From contig NC_052671.1 of the NCBI RefSeq assembly GCF_016802725.1, positions 14,279,231-14,343,230 of the forward strand: DNA of 64,000 bases, written 5' to 3'. Under the pieces are notes generated by a model that saw only the letters and a list, made by a program, of their open reading frames with translations, was not told where the DNA came from and made no database searches. The position numbers were made by a program, and so were the translations under genes. How positions within the stretch are numbered: position 1 is the stretch's first letter; the number at the start of each line of letters is the position of its first letter. The stretch comes from Solenopsis invicta. Taxonomy: Eukaryota > Arthropoda > Insecta > Hymenoptera > Formicidae. Positions 49,856-63,930 of this stretch are shown piece by piece.

Positions 49856-52230
49856 ATAACAATATGTATTGTTATAACATATTTCAAAATTAACCACGTA
49901 TCGTAATCGATAACCAAACAACATTCGTTAAAATTATTATCTCTCTGTTGTAATATCAGATCCGACGATAGATTTCTGGCCGACTAATCGTGTGACAATA
50001 TGATTTTCATTTGTATTCACCTCGCGCTGCGATTGCAATTGATCGCAGGCCCGCGAGCGGGCGAATTAAAAAGACATCACTGTCACCGCTTAAACGTTAC
50101 TTCAACGCTTCTCGACACAGCTAATAGATTCCTTGAGGATTGTGTTTCCATACGCGCTGGCATTGCCACTTCTTGTCATCAAAATTAACCCATTAACGCC
50201 CACCGTCGGCTTCGGACTGCCAAGAGTAATTGACTCCGCCATAGATATTTGGATGGCTGCGCGGTACCCAACATTTGTCAAACAAGCTGAAAGTTTTGCT
50301 TCAACAAGTACCTTTGGAAAGGACAGAGAAATATTGCGACACGTCGCGTACATTTTCGCGAAATATGAGCGGCGCAAAGCGGTCGCTTGAAACGGGCGAG
50401 CCGACGAATAATCGACGCGAAATAACGTAAAAGAAATCTCGCGCGCGCGCGCGGCACGGAAGCGAATAAAATATATCGCGTTACAATTAGCATGCCGCTG
50501 CACGCATCAAAATTTATTTCCGCGATATTCTTTTGTCCGCTTCGCAAATATTTGCTTAATTCCCTTACTGTAAAGCTTTATTGGGCTTTCCTAGAACCGT
50601 TTGTACAGTAAAATGCGCCCTCGTGAATGTATACTTCAATTGAAAACGAAGTTCTCGCGGGAAGGAGGATAAAGAATAAATAATTTATTTCGATGTGTGA
50701 TGCGAAAGATCAAAAGGCGTTTTGCGAAAGTAAAATGACACGTGCAATTGCAGCGCGCTGACAATTGTACGAGAGGAAAAACGGCAATAACAAAATGCGA
50801 CGATATTTAAATAAGACGGACAGTTAAACGAGACTGTCTTGCACGTATAATTCAACGTGTCATATCGTAATCACATTCTTGAGTACGATACTCGGTTGCG
50901 ACGCCGCGCCGAGGAGAGGGAATTTAATTAACGATAACGCGAGTGATACAAATTACGATGCAGAAAAGCGACTCCAAATTGTACTCTCGCAAGGTGAAAC
51001 AAACAGACGGAAGCGCAGCGTTGTATTTACACTTACGGCATTAAAAAATCTCCACGTTCGTGTCGCAAAGTAACGAACGGAAAGCGTGAGAATAACAAGC
51101 ACACGACCAAGAGAGCGAATGGCAACAGGGAGAATAAATGGCAGAAACTGGTGGGAAAGAGAAACGGGGGAGGGTAAGAGAACGAAAGAGAAAGGACGAA
51201 ACGCCGGAGGGAAAGAGGGAGACAGAAAGGTAACAGCCGTCAAAAGTTGCCGAACTAATAGGACGATTTTCAGCGCGGAGCGTTTAATTAAATTAATTAT
51301 ATGCGCACCTCGCCCGTAATATAAATTGTGAGCAAGCGTCGAGGATGAACGCGAAGGGGGTGGGTATCGGGAGGGTGGCAAGTTGCAGCGCGCGGGTGTA
51401 GACGGGTTAGGAGGGGACGGGGGGAGGGAGAGGGAATGCCGTCGTGCTGCGATCGCCAACTTTGATAGTTACATTTCATCCATCTATCCCAGATACATTT
51501 CCCGCGGACTGCCGCGTGGCAAAGTTCGGAATCGGCTAACGGCACCGCTGGCGAAACGATTGCCGAGGTTGCACCATACTTCCAGGTCCGCGTCCTACGT
51601 ATGTGTGCACGTGTGCATGTGAATATGCGTTCACCCGATAAAAGTTAAGCTACCGACACTCAAGACAATGGCGCTACCGCGTCTGTAATCTGCACATGTT
51701 ATCGCGCGCCGCGCTATATCCCGCGGCTCGGCCTCTGATGCAATTTATCCATTTAATGTCCGACACGCCGCAATCTATTTTCGCACGATGAAACTGAACT
51801 CTTTGATGCCCCACTCTTTGGGCCACCGAAAATTCGTGTTAGGATTAGGAACAGATAGCTGAATTGACATTTGTATCAGGGAAGATTGTTTAATCTTCGC
51901 TAAATGAAATGTAGGTTTGGAGTTAGCGCACTGAGAAAAGTTTCTCAGATTCTAATCATTTCAGTGATTTAAATAAATGTTAGCTAGTACGAAATAATTT
52001 GTTTTTAAACTTAGGGAACATTTTGTTAAAAATAAAAAAATATATACAGTTGAACATAAACTAATTTTTTTCCATGTATATAGAAATTTTTAATTGTACG
52101 TGTATATGCAAAGTGTCAAATAAAGATCGACAATTGCGCGCCTTACAATTTTACAATGTTATAAATCTAAGATTTTAAAACTTTAATGCAACGACGAGTA
52201 TATTACAATTATTACTTAATAACGCGTGCT
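49856..52230. other. cut upstream intron, no recognised gene
   Basis: Mixed sequence with a CpG-rich block at about 50880-51720; AT-rich afterwards. Nothing assignable. Confidence 0.45.
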
Positions 52231-53076
52231 CGTTTACGAAAAACAATAAATATCTTACGGCTGGGACAAAAATGAGCGAAAGATGTTATTTCATAATTTT
52301 CAACATTTTATATGTTAATCATTTAAATAATACAGTATCTGGCGAGACTAGTTTCGACTTTATTCTTTATCAATCGCATTATAAATTTAAATTGTTACGC
52401 TTCACAAATAAATCAACCAGCTCGTCATTGTTACTGCTGGACATATTATAAATTAATGATGTTGTTCGTACAATACAGAAACTTCTTTTTTTGCTACGAA
52501 ATCATTGAATCACGCAAGTTATGAAATTGATAAATTATGGACAGTCAGAATACTCATTTCTAAGCCTGGAGCGCATAATCCTCCCCTCTCTTCTATCTGA
52601 ATAAGTGAAGTGAGCCTGATTGCTGAAAGTGGGCCTACTTACATAAAACTCGAAAGCAATGATTGTCTGCCTCGATAGTTTACAGTCGGAATGACGGAAA
52701 TGGACTGTGACGTTGGTACGGATCAGGAAACGTAACAATATACTTTTGCAAACGTATTGGGTCGTGAGAAATTGAAAGTCGTTATTACAAACTCATTCTG
52801 TAAATTATAATAAACATTTAATCTATAACCATTATAACATAAATAATAGAGCAATAATCAGTTGGTTAATTAATTTGTCGAGTATTTAAATTTGTAGCAA
52901 TTTAAATTTGTAACGCGATTGATGAAGACTGAGTCAAAACTAGTCTTGCTAGATATTGTATTATTGTTAAGTTAATACAAAAAAAAAAGTGTTGAAAATT
53001 ACAAAATCACGTCTTTACTTTCGCTAATTTTTGACCCATTCGTAAGACACTTATTGCATAATTATTACGTTTAAAC
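52231..53076. mobile_element. Foldback-like element with inverted arms over 160 bp
   Basis: The left arm (from about 52231 to beyond 52395) and right arm (about 52896-53076) are reverse complements at roughly 80 percent by eye. Paired blocks include TGAGCGAAAG/TTAGCGAAAG, ATAATTTTCAACA/GTAATTTTCAACA, GAGACTAGTTTCGACT/AAGACTAGTTTTGACT and ATCAATCGCATTATAAATTT/ATCAATCGCGTTACAAATTT. Weaker complementarity continues inward to about 52450/52840. Non-coding centre. Confidence 0.7.
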
Positions 53077-56000
53077 GATTTGATCTTCACTCATATTCGT
53101 ACCCACGAATCACGATTACCACGAGTTACATCGAGGGTTATCAGTCTTCCCTTTGTCCATCTCTTCGGTCTCGAATCTACGTGCCTCCACGTCGATCTGA
53201 AAAGCTTTCGCGTTCAAGCGTCTGGCGTTCAAGCACGGAAAAGCGACAGACGGACGAAGGAGTCGCTGGCAAACGTCTACACGGACACGCACACGTATGT
53301 ACACGATCGGGCACACGTGTAGATCAGAATGGGTAGATGCTCGGGCCCCCTCCCTCCCTCTCCCTATCTGCGTCCCCCCAACGGTTTCTACATCTCCGCG
53401 GATAAAGCGGTAAGCGGGCTCGCACACAGACACACGCGCGAGCGCCGGTGTATACGCACACGTATACGTACACACGGCAGCAGAAGCAGAAGGGTAAAAA
53501 GCGAACTTTCCAGGCGGATGGCGATTCTTGCGAGCCAGACGGTAAATACATTTTTAAATAAGAGTTTTTTGCCCCGACCACCCCGCGCCCTCCGCGCCCC
53601 GCCTCCTCCTTCTCCCGCTCTTCCGCTCGGATTTCGTCCCCGTATCGGGAATTATCCTTTGGTTTGTGCATTATCCTTCGGATCGCGGGTGGGGTAGCAT
53701 CAAAAGGCATTCACGGACCGACCTGAGCCGCCTCCACCTTCTCCACCTCCTGGCTCGAATCCTACGAGCCCGGCGAACCCTCACCCCTCGCCGGTCCGCC
53801 GTCTGACTTGCGGCGGGCATCACTACTTAATGCCGGCGTAGCTGTTCGGCGTATCCACGTCGCGATTTTGCGTGTATTCTTATCCGCGATACATATTATA
53901 CGAGCCGCACGGCGAGCGATTCATCCGTCTGCCTTCTACCCGCGCGGTTGCGAAGCTTAGCGTACGCCTATGCGTCAAGTTTGTGACAGAGCTAACATAT
54001 TTAATCCCGAATCCATTTCTCCCGCTCTAAAATGTAAAATTACACGCGGAAACAATTTCCTGATCTGATTTACCTCTTATCGCGCACGCTACTATCGTAC
54101 ACGTGTGATACACGGTATCCGAGATCCGAGATCGGGCAATCCGCCGCGCTTCGTTCGCATTGACGCCTCATCGCGTCTTCCGTGTCCCGCTTCTTCTTCT
54201 TTTTTTTTGTTGTTTTTTTTTGCTTGGGCTGTTTCGTCGCCTTTTTTCTCTATCATCCCGCCGCGTCCTCGCCGCTCGAGTTCAATTGTGATTGATCACC
54301 GGCGGTGATTGAGGATTCGAAATGAAAGCCTCACGGTACACCGGTAAAGACAAAAAGACGAACCGTCGCTCCCCTTCTTCCGGAATCAAACCACTCTCCC
54401 CTCTTTCGGTCGACCATCTCTCCTCCTGGCTCCCTCCTCTCCCTTCCCGCTCTGCTGATCTCTCTTAACTCCTCGCCTCTTGCCCCCCGACCCCAACCGC
54501 GAACGAAACGAATAATGGAGTAAAATTTATACGACTCCATATCGGTACGATAAAAAGACAGACAGACAGACAGCCGAGCGAGCGCGCGGGCAGGCAGCGA
54601 GGCAGCACAAAGGAAGGATTAATTTTAAATATCATATACTTGCGCAGACGTAAAAGCGAAGGTAGGGCCGAGAGGGCTCCATCCCGCGGAAAACCCGAAC
54701 GACTGATAAGTTATGTCCTCATCGGGGCTCAATACAATCTGGCTTTGCGAGAGGAAGCCACCGTATCTCTTTCGGATGAAGAAAAGCGTGGAGGGATCAA
54801 GCAATTTCGGAACCGTGGAAGTAAAAGGGTCATTTCCGGCGAGACACGAGCGCTTCTGAAGCGCCTCACCTTTTATGTGCTCTAAGGCAATGCCGGAGTC
54901 GTTAATTTTATCAATAAGCTCGATTTACACACGTACGATTTGCGAAACGTCAACAGACTCCTGCATACCGCTACATCGAGATTTTACGTACACATGTGCA
55001 CGATTTGCCAAACATTCTATTATCTTAAATTATGCTTCCCGACTTGATGCTTCCAACGATTCAAGATTATTCATTTATCTATTCTGCACCTGGCTCTGCC
55101 TCTGTTTTATACAAATAACCTGCATAACGGTTTCACGAAATTAATGCATATGTAAAATGACAGTTTTGATCGCCACATTAAAGTAAAAGTCGATAAAAAA
55201 ATTTAAAGTCGATTAAAAAAATGTTTCCTATTTTTGAACGAAAATGGACCATAATCGTATACATTATCATGCATATTTTAATTCTGTAAAAAGAATTATA
55301 TTTTTATAAAACCAATACTAAGTATAACTTGTTTAACAAAATGGTATTTTTGTCGATAATACAGACGACCCCAGCATCGCCTTAAGAGGACGAAACGCAT
55401 AGTCTTATGACAAGCGTTTAATTTTTATCGATATCACGCTCGCACAGCTCGGTTTATTCGGCGCTTCGAATTCGTCCACGTGCACGGGAATGAATAATTT
55501 TGCTCGTTGTCTTTTTTCCTTCGGTAAACGGAGAGATGCGCGCGGACAAACAGGAAGAGCTTTTTTCACGTTGGCCAAAGTGACCGCCGAAATATTTCGC
55601 TGAGCGTAATTCAAAGCGATTGCGAAATGTCTGTAACGATTTCGGGAGAGACGTCCGGAATTAAATGCACCGACATTGGATGGGATCAATGAACATTAAT
55701 TTACGAGCGCGCTCCTCCCGCCCGTTTGTCATCTCGCGGCCAGTTTGTTCGATTTATTTAATATTTCGCGCCAAGGAATGCCTCGTTATTATTACACTTT
55801 CGATTCTATATTTCTAAGTTTCCTCGCAAACACCTCCGCGAGTCGGCTAACGAGACTTTGACATTCTGCCAATCGACAGGATACGTGTATGCACGCGGCA
55901 TTCTCGAACGTTTGTACGTATATACGTATAGCGGATAATGCCGCGAAAGAAACGCCAGTGACAATTCTCCCCGGGTTCTTCATCGCCGACACGTTGTCGT

Positions 56001-59000
56001 TTATTATTATAACCATCGACCCGTGACGAGTTGTCGCTCGAAATAAATTCATCGAAAAACGCGTCGCCGCTACGCCGGCCGTGAGAGCTCTACGTGCTGG
56101 ACGTACATACGTATATAAATGTCTTGAAAGCAGATACCGTTAAAAATATGAGCGTATTTCCAAGTATTTTTAAGATATAAAAATCCATCCGGGTTAAAAT
56201 ATAGTATGAGAATAAAATAGAATGGAAATTAACGCGATGTGTGCTTCGAGATTAGAAGCGTCTCTTTCGAGCGTCGTCGAAAATACGACGAGCATATAAG
56301 ACGGTGTGTGCAGAAAAAAAAAGTGCAAGTATATAATTAGCGGTACTATAATTAGCGGTACGGGCGAATGTTACGTGTACAAACGGCGTAATAAGTGCGC
56401 GCTTGTTATTAATCCTATTCCATCGCGGGTAATACTCGTTTCGAGCAAAGAAACTGGAGCTCGGGCTATCAATTACGCGGAAGTTAGCGGTATCGATAAT
56501 CGCAAACCGCAGAAACCGCCGCTCGTTATCATAGGAAGCTCGGCTTCAGCCCCGGGTTCGATCCTCGCGATTCCCGTCGGGTTGGAGTCTGAATTCGCAG
56601 CAAGAAGCGCGCATCCCCCTCTTTTTTTTCTCTCTCTCTCTCTCTCTCCTCCGCGTCTCGGATTTCAAGTACAATGAAATTATCGGCTGCCACGAAATTC
56701 GCCGTGAACTCGAGGCAGCCTCGGGGCGGCACGGGAGAAGTCCGCTCTCGCGAAGGATTAATCGTGAATTATCAATCGGCGGAGTCGAGTCGAGTCGAAA
56801 GCCAAAGGAGGAGCGAGCGAGATGGACGGCGGGAGAAGGGAGGCGGGAGGGAGGGGGAGGATATCCCTGCCGGTCGAGAGGGCCCGGAGGGCTTGCTGAA
56901 CGACGTTTCTGGTTAATCGCGTTTGCGGAAAAACGGAGATAATTCCCGTCGTCCGTCTGGACGATGGAGGCGTGTAGGTTGTAGGTGGAGAAAGGTATAG
57001 GTAGGATATAACCGTGCGTGCGAACCGTAGGAGAGGGGGGGGGGGGAGAGCGGAGAGAAGAAGGAGAGTGAGAAGGAGGGTGTCGGTGCAGGAGGGTAGT
57101 CCACCACCTATCGCATGTACGGCGGAGGTGGGATTTTTTTATATAGATATATAGTATGCATACACGGAGACGCGCGGAGAGACTATACGTGCACACACGC
57201 ACACGCGCACGCACGTGCACACGCGGGGGAGCGAGAAGGCGGAGGGTGGCGGAGAGGATGAGGATGAGAATGAGGATGAGAAGGACGAGGAGGAGGAGAT
57301 AGGGACTGATATTCGCGGGCACACGGAATTTTTAACTAGCCCGGGCAGCCTTTAGTCGTTCCGCCGCGAAAGCGCAGCAGAAAAGTTATGAATCTAATTT
57401 TCAGCGTATTTGTGTCTCGGCCGTCCGCCCCGCTGCCCCCGGCCGCCCCTCGCTGCTCCTCCGGCCCCCGCGCGTCCACCCTTCGTCCCATCGCCATCGC
57501 CACCAGGAACACCTATATCAATCCCTCTCTCCCGCACGTGTCCCTATCTCTTTCCCGCTCTCTTCCGCGCTCTCCCCCTCCCGCCCCCCACCTCTCCCCC
57601 TCTCGCCCTCCCGCTTCCTCATTCGGAGCCTCCACCTACGTCCGTCCGTATATACCTCTCTTCCGTCGTTCGCTTTCGCGTAATAAAGCTCGCGCGCGCG
57701 GCTTCGTTAGGTTTTTATCTCCCGGAGAAAAAAAGAATTAATTTCGAGAGACGCCGCCGTTTTTCTGCCGGTACTCTCTTCCGTTTCATGTGCGCGTACG
57801 GGCGTTCGGGACGTCGACAGGAGAGCTTCATCCTTTCGGTATTATCTTCTTCGGTGGGATTGGAAGGCGAATGATATCAGCAGGCTGGCCAATGGAGAAA
57901 AGTCGACCGAAAGAAGGCGAATGGAAAAGCGAATTCAACCGTGTCCGCATTATTTTCCGCGGAAATCGCCAAGATACGAATAATTTCAAATACTATTTCG
58001 TTCTTTACTGCTCATTATAGCCCGCAAGTCGCGTATCGGTTTTGTCACTGCTTTTTGCGCCTTTCTCGCTCCCTTTCTTATAATAAAAATTTCAATGAGA
58101 ATCAATTTTAAGATTTCTGCCTTTAAAAATATGTAGACGTGTCATTTCTCTTGAAATAATATATTTTTATATATTTCTTACGAAGCGATTTGAAATGTAT
58201 AATTTTAGCGAAACGAATTAATCTCTAGACGATAGAATTTTACGTTGAATAATAAAAAGACGGAGCGAGTAAAGCTCAGGGGGATAAGGTTGCGTTCTCT
58301 ACGCGATTATATTCTTAAACACAGCACCAGAGGCAGAAGCTTCTTTCAACAGTCTATCTATAATAATCATTCCTACGTCATTCGATAATAAGCACGTACG
58401 ATCGCGGGATTACCGCATAGAAAGCTGCACATAGCGCAGGAAAGTCTCATACATCAAGTTCGACTGGCTGCTACTATGTACGCCGCGTGCAGTAATAATT
58501 TAACGGCGCAAACGATCGCGAACTTCACAATCCTTTGATCGGCGCAATAGAGACCGGCATATTTCGCGGTGTATCGTCTTTGCGGATCGAGCACGTAATT
58601 TTCAAGCCCGGCTTAGTCACGGTTGTGAGTAATAATTCCATCTGGTAGCTACTTTCCGTCGTGCGCGCCGCCGACACACGCGAGCCCTCGGGTCGGCGCG
58701 GTGTATAGGCACATGCACACCCATACACCCGCATATATCGCGTTCCAGATCGACTTCACGTGCACGGGGCCAAGTCATGACAATACGCCATCGCGGCTCG
58801 TTTCTATAAATCTCCTGTGACCCGATAAGAAAAGATTGCCTACCGATGAGGTGGCCGAGCGGGGTGGCCACCACCCCCCGTCCCCCCGTCTCGGCCACCC
58901 AAGCCGACCGCCCGCCCGTCCGCCAACCATCCCCCTCCGTGAGCGTGCCGCCTGCAATACACCTCTCGGTGCGCGCTCGTGTCGACGTTCAATCGAAGGG

Positions 59001-60435
59001 CACGGGCATTAACTGTCTCCTTTCACCTCCACCTTATTCCAGCGCCGGCCACCGCCACCCCATCGCCGAGTTCGTAAGCTCGCGTGCTCGATGAAGTATA
59101 TTTAAAACCGTAATTACGATACAATCGGCGAGCCCCGTGACCAGATACACATCTCGATGTGGAAGAGAGTATGAGGTCGATCGATCGGTTCGAATTGGAG
59201 AACCTTTTTTTAAAAGGCTAAGAGAGCGGAGGTGTAGAAGGGCGAGATCCCTCCGACGTCCGCCCCCCTTTTTCTCTTCATCCCGTTCCGAGGTCCCTCG
59301 GAACGGAGAGGAAAGCGGACTCCCACCGACTGCAGAGTGCGAAACAGACGCAACCACGCACCGCACACACTCACGTGTACCCTATCTACGTGTTCGTGCG
59401 CGGATCGGGGCGGAACGAGTTTTACACGTCGCGCGAAAGTTAGTTCCTAATTATTCAGATTTTCTAATTAATGTTTCAGCCGACGATGATGGAGCATGCG
59501 GATCGTCTTTCCTCTCCCTCTTTTTTCCTTTACCGCGCACATACGCACAACTCGAGGGAGAACGCGGGATATTCCTGATTGCGCTCACGGGTTAGGTGAT
59601 GTAGATCGAGAGCGTTGCTTACGGATAATTCGCTTCCGAGCTGCACTGCAACGTTGATGCAACAGAATGTTTGCTCGTGCTTAATCAGATTGATATACCG
59701 TTATCAACCGGTCTTAAATAACGTCAGGAGTAACTCATGGAAAAATGTAAAAAAAAAAAAAAAAATGTTAATAATCTACTCGCAAATTCCCTATACGGAA
59801 CATCGATGCCAGCAATAGCGATAAACGCAAAACTAACAGATCGGTCCGATCTGGGAATTCGAGGCAAAAAGGGCGAAGGAAGAGAGGCAAAACGACGGCA
59901 AAGAAGAGAGCCATAGTTTTATTTTGAAAGTGTGGAGGTTGACGGATGGAAGCGAGCGAGTTGTATCGCGGGTTTTTTTGTATATTTTGCTCTACCCAAA
60001 ACTTATATACGAAATGAATATCTCTTAATGATATTAGCCTCTCCTGACGTCCGGCGTAAGCCGGACAGCTATCGCCGGAAGAAGCCACGAGTACGGTAAG
60101 CACTCACGTTCCACTTATGACCCAAGTAATTTTCGCTTGAATGCAAATATTTCCAGATTTTTGCCAAACCAACCTCCCTCCCTGTTCCGATCCCCTCATC
60201 CGGTCAGTACGCTCGAATTGAAACCCTCTCGAAAGCCTCAGTGTAACCGCGAATCCTTTCCGCGGATACCGCAAGGTGGATTTTTTATGAGACGTATGCA
60301 GATATAATATCTACAAAGTTATTGCATTTTATATCACATTTGTACTGCAAAGCTGCGTTATCTGTAAGTTACAGAACCTTCTTCTTACAATTCGTGAAAA
60401 TGTTAAATAGATTATTTTTCGCTAATAAACACAAA

Positions 60436-60472
<37 letters not shown>

Positions 60473-61360
60473 ATTTTAATTAAAAATATATTGAATTTTT
60501 TTAAATTAAATAAATATGAATCATACATTATTAACAAATATTGTTATGTCGATGACACTTGAATTTCTGATATGTATCAAGAATTATTTTTCATACATAC
60601 ATACATATACATGTGTGACTCAGTATAATTACAATCTTCAGTAGAAATACTATATACATATAATGGCTAAAGCTCTAGTTTCTCCACCCACTGATAGATC
60701 CGTCAGTTCAATGTAAGTCTAATCTGTTTTATGGCGCATGGCGCCGTGAATACTTGGTGGATAAGTACGCTGTATATCCGTTATATGTATAGCGTGTACA
60801 CACAGACACGTAATCGCCGGAGGCATGATAAAATTTGTCGTTTCGTTCGAGCCGCGAGCCGATTGTTTGTCACGCCGTATCGTGTATTGCGCAGTCGATT
60901 GTTCCTTATCGCGCTAATTATCAGCAAATCTTCCTATCAGGGCAAATATGGTAATATCGTTATGGATATACTCGTGCGGGCCTATCATCGGCGTTACCAA
61001 TATGGCGTCCGTTACCGATATCTCGTTGTTAATTGCGACGAACGGACAAGGTTCCGATTGGCTCACACGGTTTGCGATGATGAGATAAGACTCGAACAGT
61101 CAGGCTTGAAAATCATGTGGGAAGCATAAAATAAATTGTAAGATGTCACACAACGCGATATTTAAATAGTGTCCTTGTGCCGTGCAAATTGTAGCTATTA
61201 TTTGTTATTACGTAAGTAGTGAGCAATTATTAGCAAAACAGTTATATTTACTACAATTATGATTGATTCCTTATATAAAAATATTTATTTTATATTTACT
61301 ATCCGTATTTTTATATTTTACTTTGTCCAGAGTATGAGAAACATTATACGAGATATGTCA
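53077..61360. other. cut upstream intron or 5' region, CpG and simple-repeat rich
   Basis: CpG-rich blocks at about 53130-54860 and 56300-59600 with CA, GACA, GAGGAT and CT simple repeats; AT-rich at 55150-55350, 58080-58260 and 60290-60700. The plus frame at 60731-61129 (132 codons) matches nothing I know. Confidence 0.45.
60437..60472 (+). repeat. Compound (GT)n(GA)n microsatellite
   Basis: About six GT units pass directly into about eleven GA units. Confidence 0.95.
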
Positions 61361-61905
61361 CACTGAGAGAAAACTGTTTGGGATTTGTGACTACAACTGC
61401 AGGGTAAAATGGTTAAGGTTAGGAGTTCCATTTTTATAGTTTTTACTGCTATAATAATAATAATCTTATGTCACAGTTCTACTATCCACAAAAAAGTTTT
61501 ACTGCAACATATAATAATTTCAATTATTAATATAATAAAATTGGAAAATATGGATGGTAAAAATAAAACAAACTTTTCTATAAAGGTTTTTATATAGTAA
61601 ATATAATCACAATTATAGAAAATATAATTATTTTTAAACATTTGCTTACTATTGTTACATAGAATTAATAATATATGCTATAATATTATTTAAATGGTAA
61701 TAATTAATATTTATAGTAATATTAATTTAAGTATTAATATTTAAATAATAATATAGAATATAGTAATGCATACTACATCATTATTTAAATAGTAATGATG
61801 ACTAATAGATGTAATTTGCATGATTAAAACAAAAGAAATATAGTTGGCACCGAAAACGATTATAAATTATAGTTAAATTACGGCAATGCCAACTATTTTT
61901 GTTAA
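61361..61905 (+). mobile_element. Short TIR element (MITE), family 1 copy C
   Basis: Begins CACTGAGAGAAAACTGTTTG and aligns by eye along its length with copies A and B: AAATGGTTAAGGTTAGG, AATATGGATGGTAAAAATAA, ATTTGCTTACTATTGTTACA, GTAATTTGCATGATTAAAAC, GTTGGCACCGAAAACGATTA. It ends near CCAACTATTTTTGTTAA. AT-rich, no coding frame of its own. Confidence 0.6.
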
Positions 61906-63895
61906 TTTGATAGTTTTAACTATCAGTTCCTAGGTAATCATATGTGACTCTTGTGAGAGTAGTTTTACAGCCGTCACTGATACAGAATAAAAAAGAAAAT
62001 AGAAATTCCACCGTGCTTCAAAGATGTTGGTCCGTCGTCGACGCTGCGGTTCACGGCGGAAGTGCAAAACGACGAAGCTATTCGACGGTATCTGAGATTG
62101 TCGACCTATACCTCCGTTCATAAATGATATTCCGCTCGACAAAAGTGACCCGCGAAATTTCAGAGCGAGAGTCGGCCCATCTTACCGATTTACATGTTTA
62201 ATCGTGTGTAATTGAAATAAATAGAAACGTGAGGCGCGTATGAGAGCAAATGAAACACAAATACGTCCAAGAATTACGTTTGAGTAGTCCGGGCTACTTG
62301 TATCCACTTCGGGTGGCGCGGCCACTTCGGTGCAACGTCACGAACGTGCGAAGATACGACAAGAAAGAGACGTTCTGTTGTGCCTTTTGCGCAGAACGAC
62401 CGCGCTCGGTGGTAATCTCACTTCGTAGGACGATACGCGGGAATAGGACATGAGAAGAAGAAGCGCGGATAACGCTCTCGGTTATTTTTCGATCTACCGC
62501 GCTCGGTACATTAGCCAACGTGTTTTGAAACACTCGCCGAGCGTATTTGCCTTGGCACGAGTATCACGGTGTCTCTTTCATCTCGCCACGTTGCCAGAAG
62601 TTCCACTCCTCTTCCTCTCGCGCTCTCTCTAACCCTTCCCCCCCCCCTTTCTCTTTGTCACCCTCTTTTAAGCGTCTCGTGAGAGCCGAAAGAAAACGAT
62701 CCGAAATAAAATAATTCTCAACTTCGCCGAAGTCGTTAAGGACTCATTTACGATACAATTCTCAGAAATGTGAAATGCCCCCTCGAATCCCGCGCCGCCG
62801 CGCCGGTTATTACTATTGTTAACGAATTGATAGATATCCGAAGGACCATTATACTTTTTTGTTGCAATTGCGCGGGGAGGGGAATGAATCACTCGTCACG
62901 CTACAACGACCAAATGACTCGAACCTCCACCGTGCCTGCCTTTTGGCAGCAATCACTGTCAATCATTAGCGTGCACTCGCGTTTGCGTTACCCCGGGATA
63001 ATCGGTGAAACATTCGAGAATCGATGTGACAGGCAGATTGAATAATTAATAATTTCCAATTGCAATGAATGCAAATTAAACTCGTGTCACGCAATTATGT
63101 AATAATCGCATTCCCCGCAATTTAAAATTATCGTTTCGAAGAGCGAAAGATATTTTTCGTCACGTGTGTATGCCAATGTGTGTATATATAAACTTTCGAC
63201 GGTGTCGGGAAAAAAAAGAAGGAAAAAAAAAACGAAAATGTGACTTCGCGCGGCTTACACGGCACACCAAGCCCAATTTGTCATCGCGACCTGCCAAATA
63301 ACGTTAAAATAATGATTCTCTTTATTCATTGACAAATAATGTTAAAATGCGGTTCCCTTTATTCATTGACCAAGTATGCCCATGATAACTTGACGCAATT
63401 ACGACTGGAGACTCGGTGGCACGCGAAGCGTTAAGGACAAATGAATATCTATTACGAGTTTTAAAGCTGCCAGAGATTTCTGCCGTTTAATTAAGATCAA
63501 GCAGCTGCGGGTAAAGTAAAAGACGGACCGGTATGACGGGCGGCAAAATGCCGAAGATAAGTGCGGCAACAAAATAGCGTGAATTTAGAGTCGCGGCCGT
63601 GACGAATTCAATTTGTCGCCGCGACACAAGCTACACAAAGGCCCGAAGGCTCTCTCTGCCACCTCGGTAGCGCGTATGTTATCATTGTCGCTATATCCAA
63701 TTTCTGCAGCAACAGAGACAAGGAGACAGCAATGTTGATGGAACGCAAAGACTAAACATTGAGAACATTTCCGCCATTGTAATTTATTGTGTTCGCATCG
63801 GGAGATAAATCTAGATGAGGCATTTCAAGCTACTTTGTATATGCGCTCCGTGGCAATTATATACGCGCCTTGAAGATTCCACAGACGCTCAATAG

Positions 63896-63930
<35 letters not shown>

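Noticed and set aside
56546..57322. 258-codon minus-strand frame with a hydrophobic N-terminus
   Set aside because: Encoded by GAGGAT, CA and GA simple repeats; the apparent signal peptide is a repeat artefact.
60731..61129. 132-codon plus-strand frame
   Set aside because: Arg/Tyr-rich with no recognisable motif, promoter or splice sites; left as unsupported.
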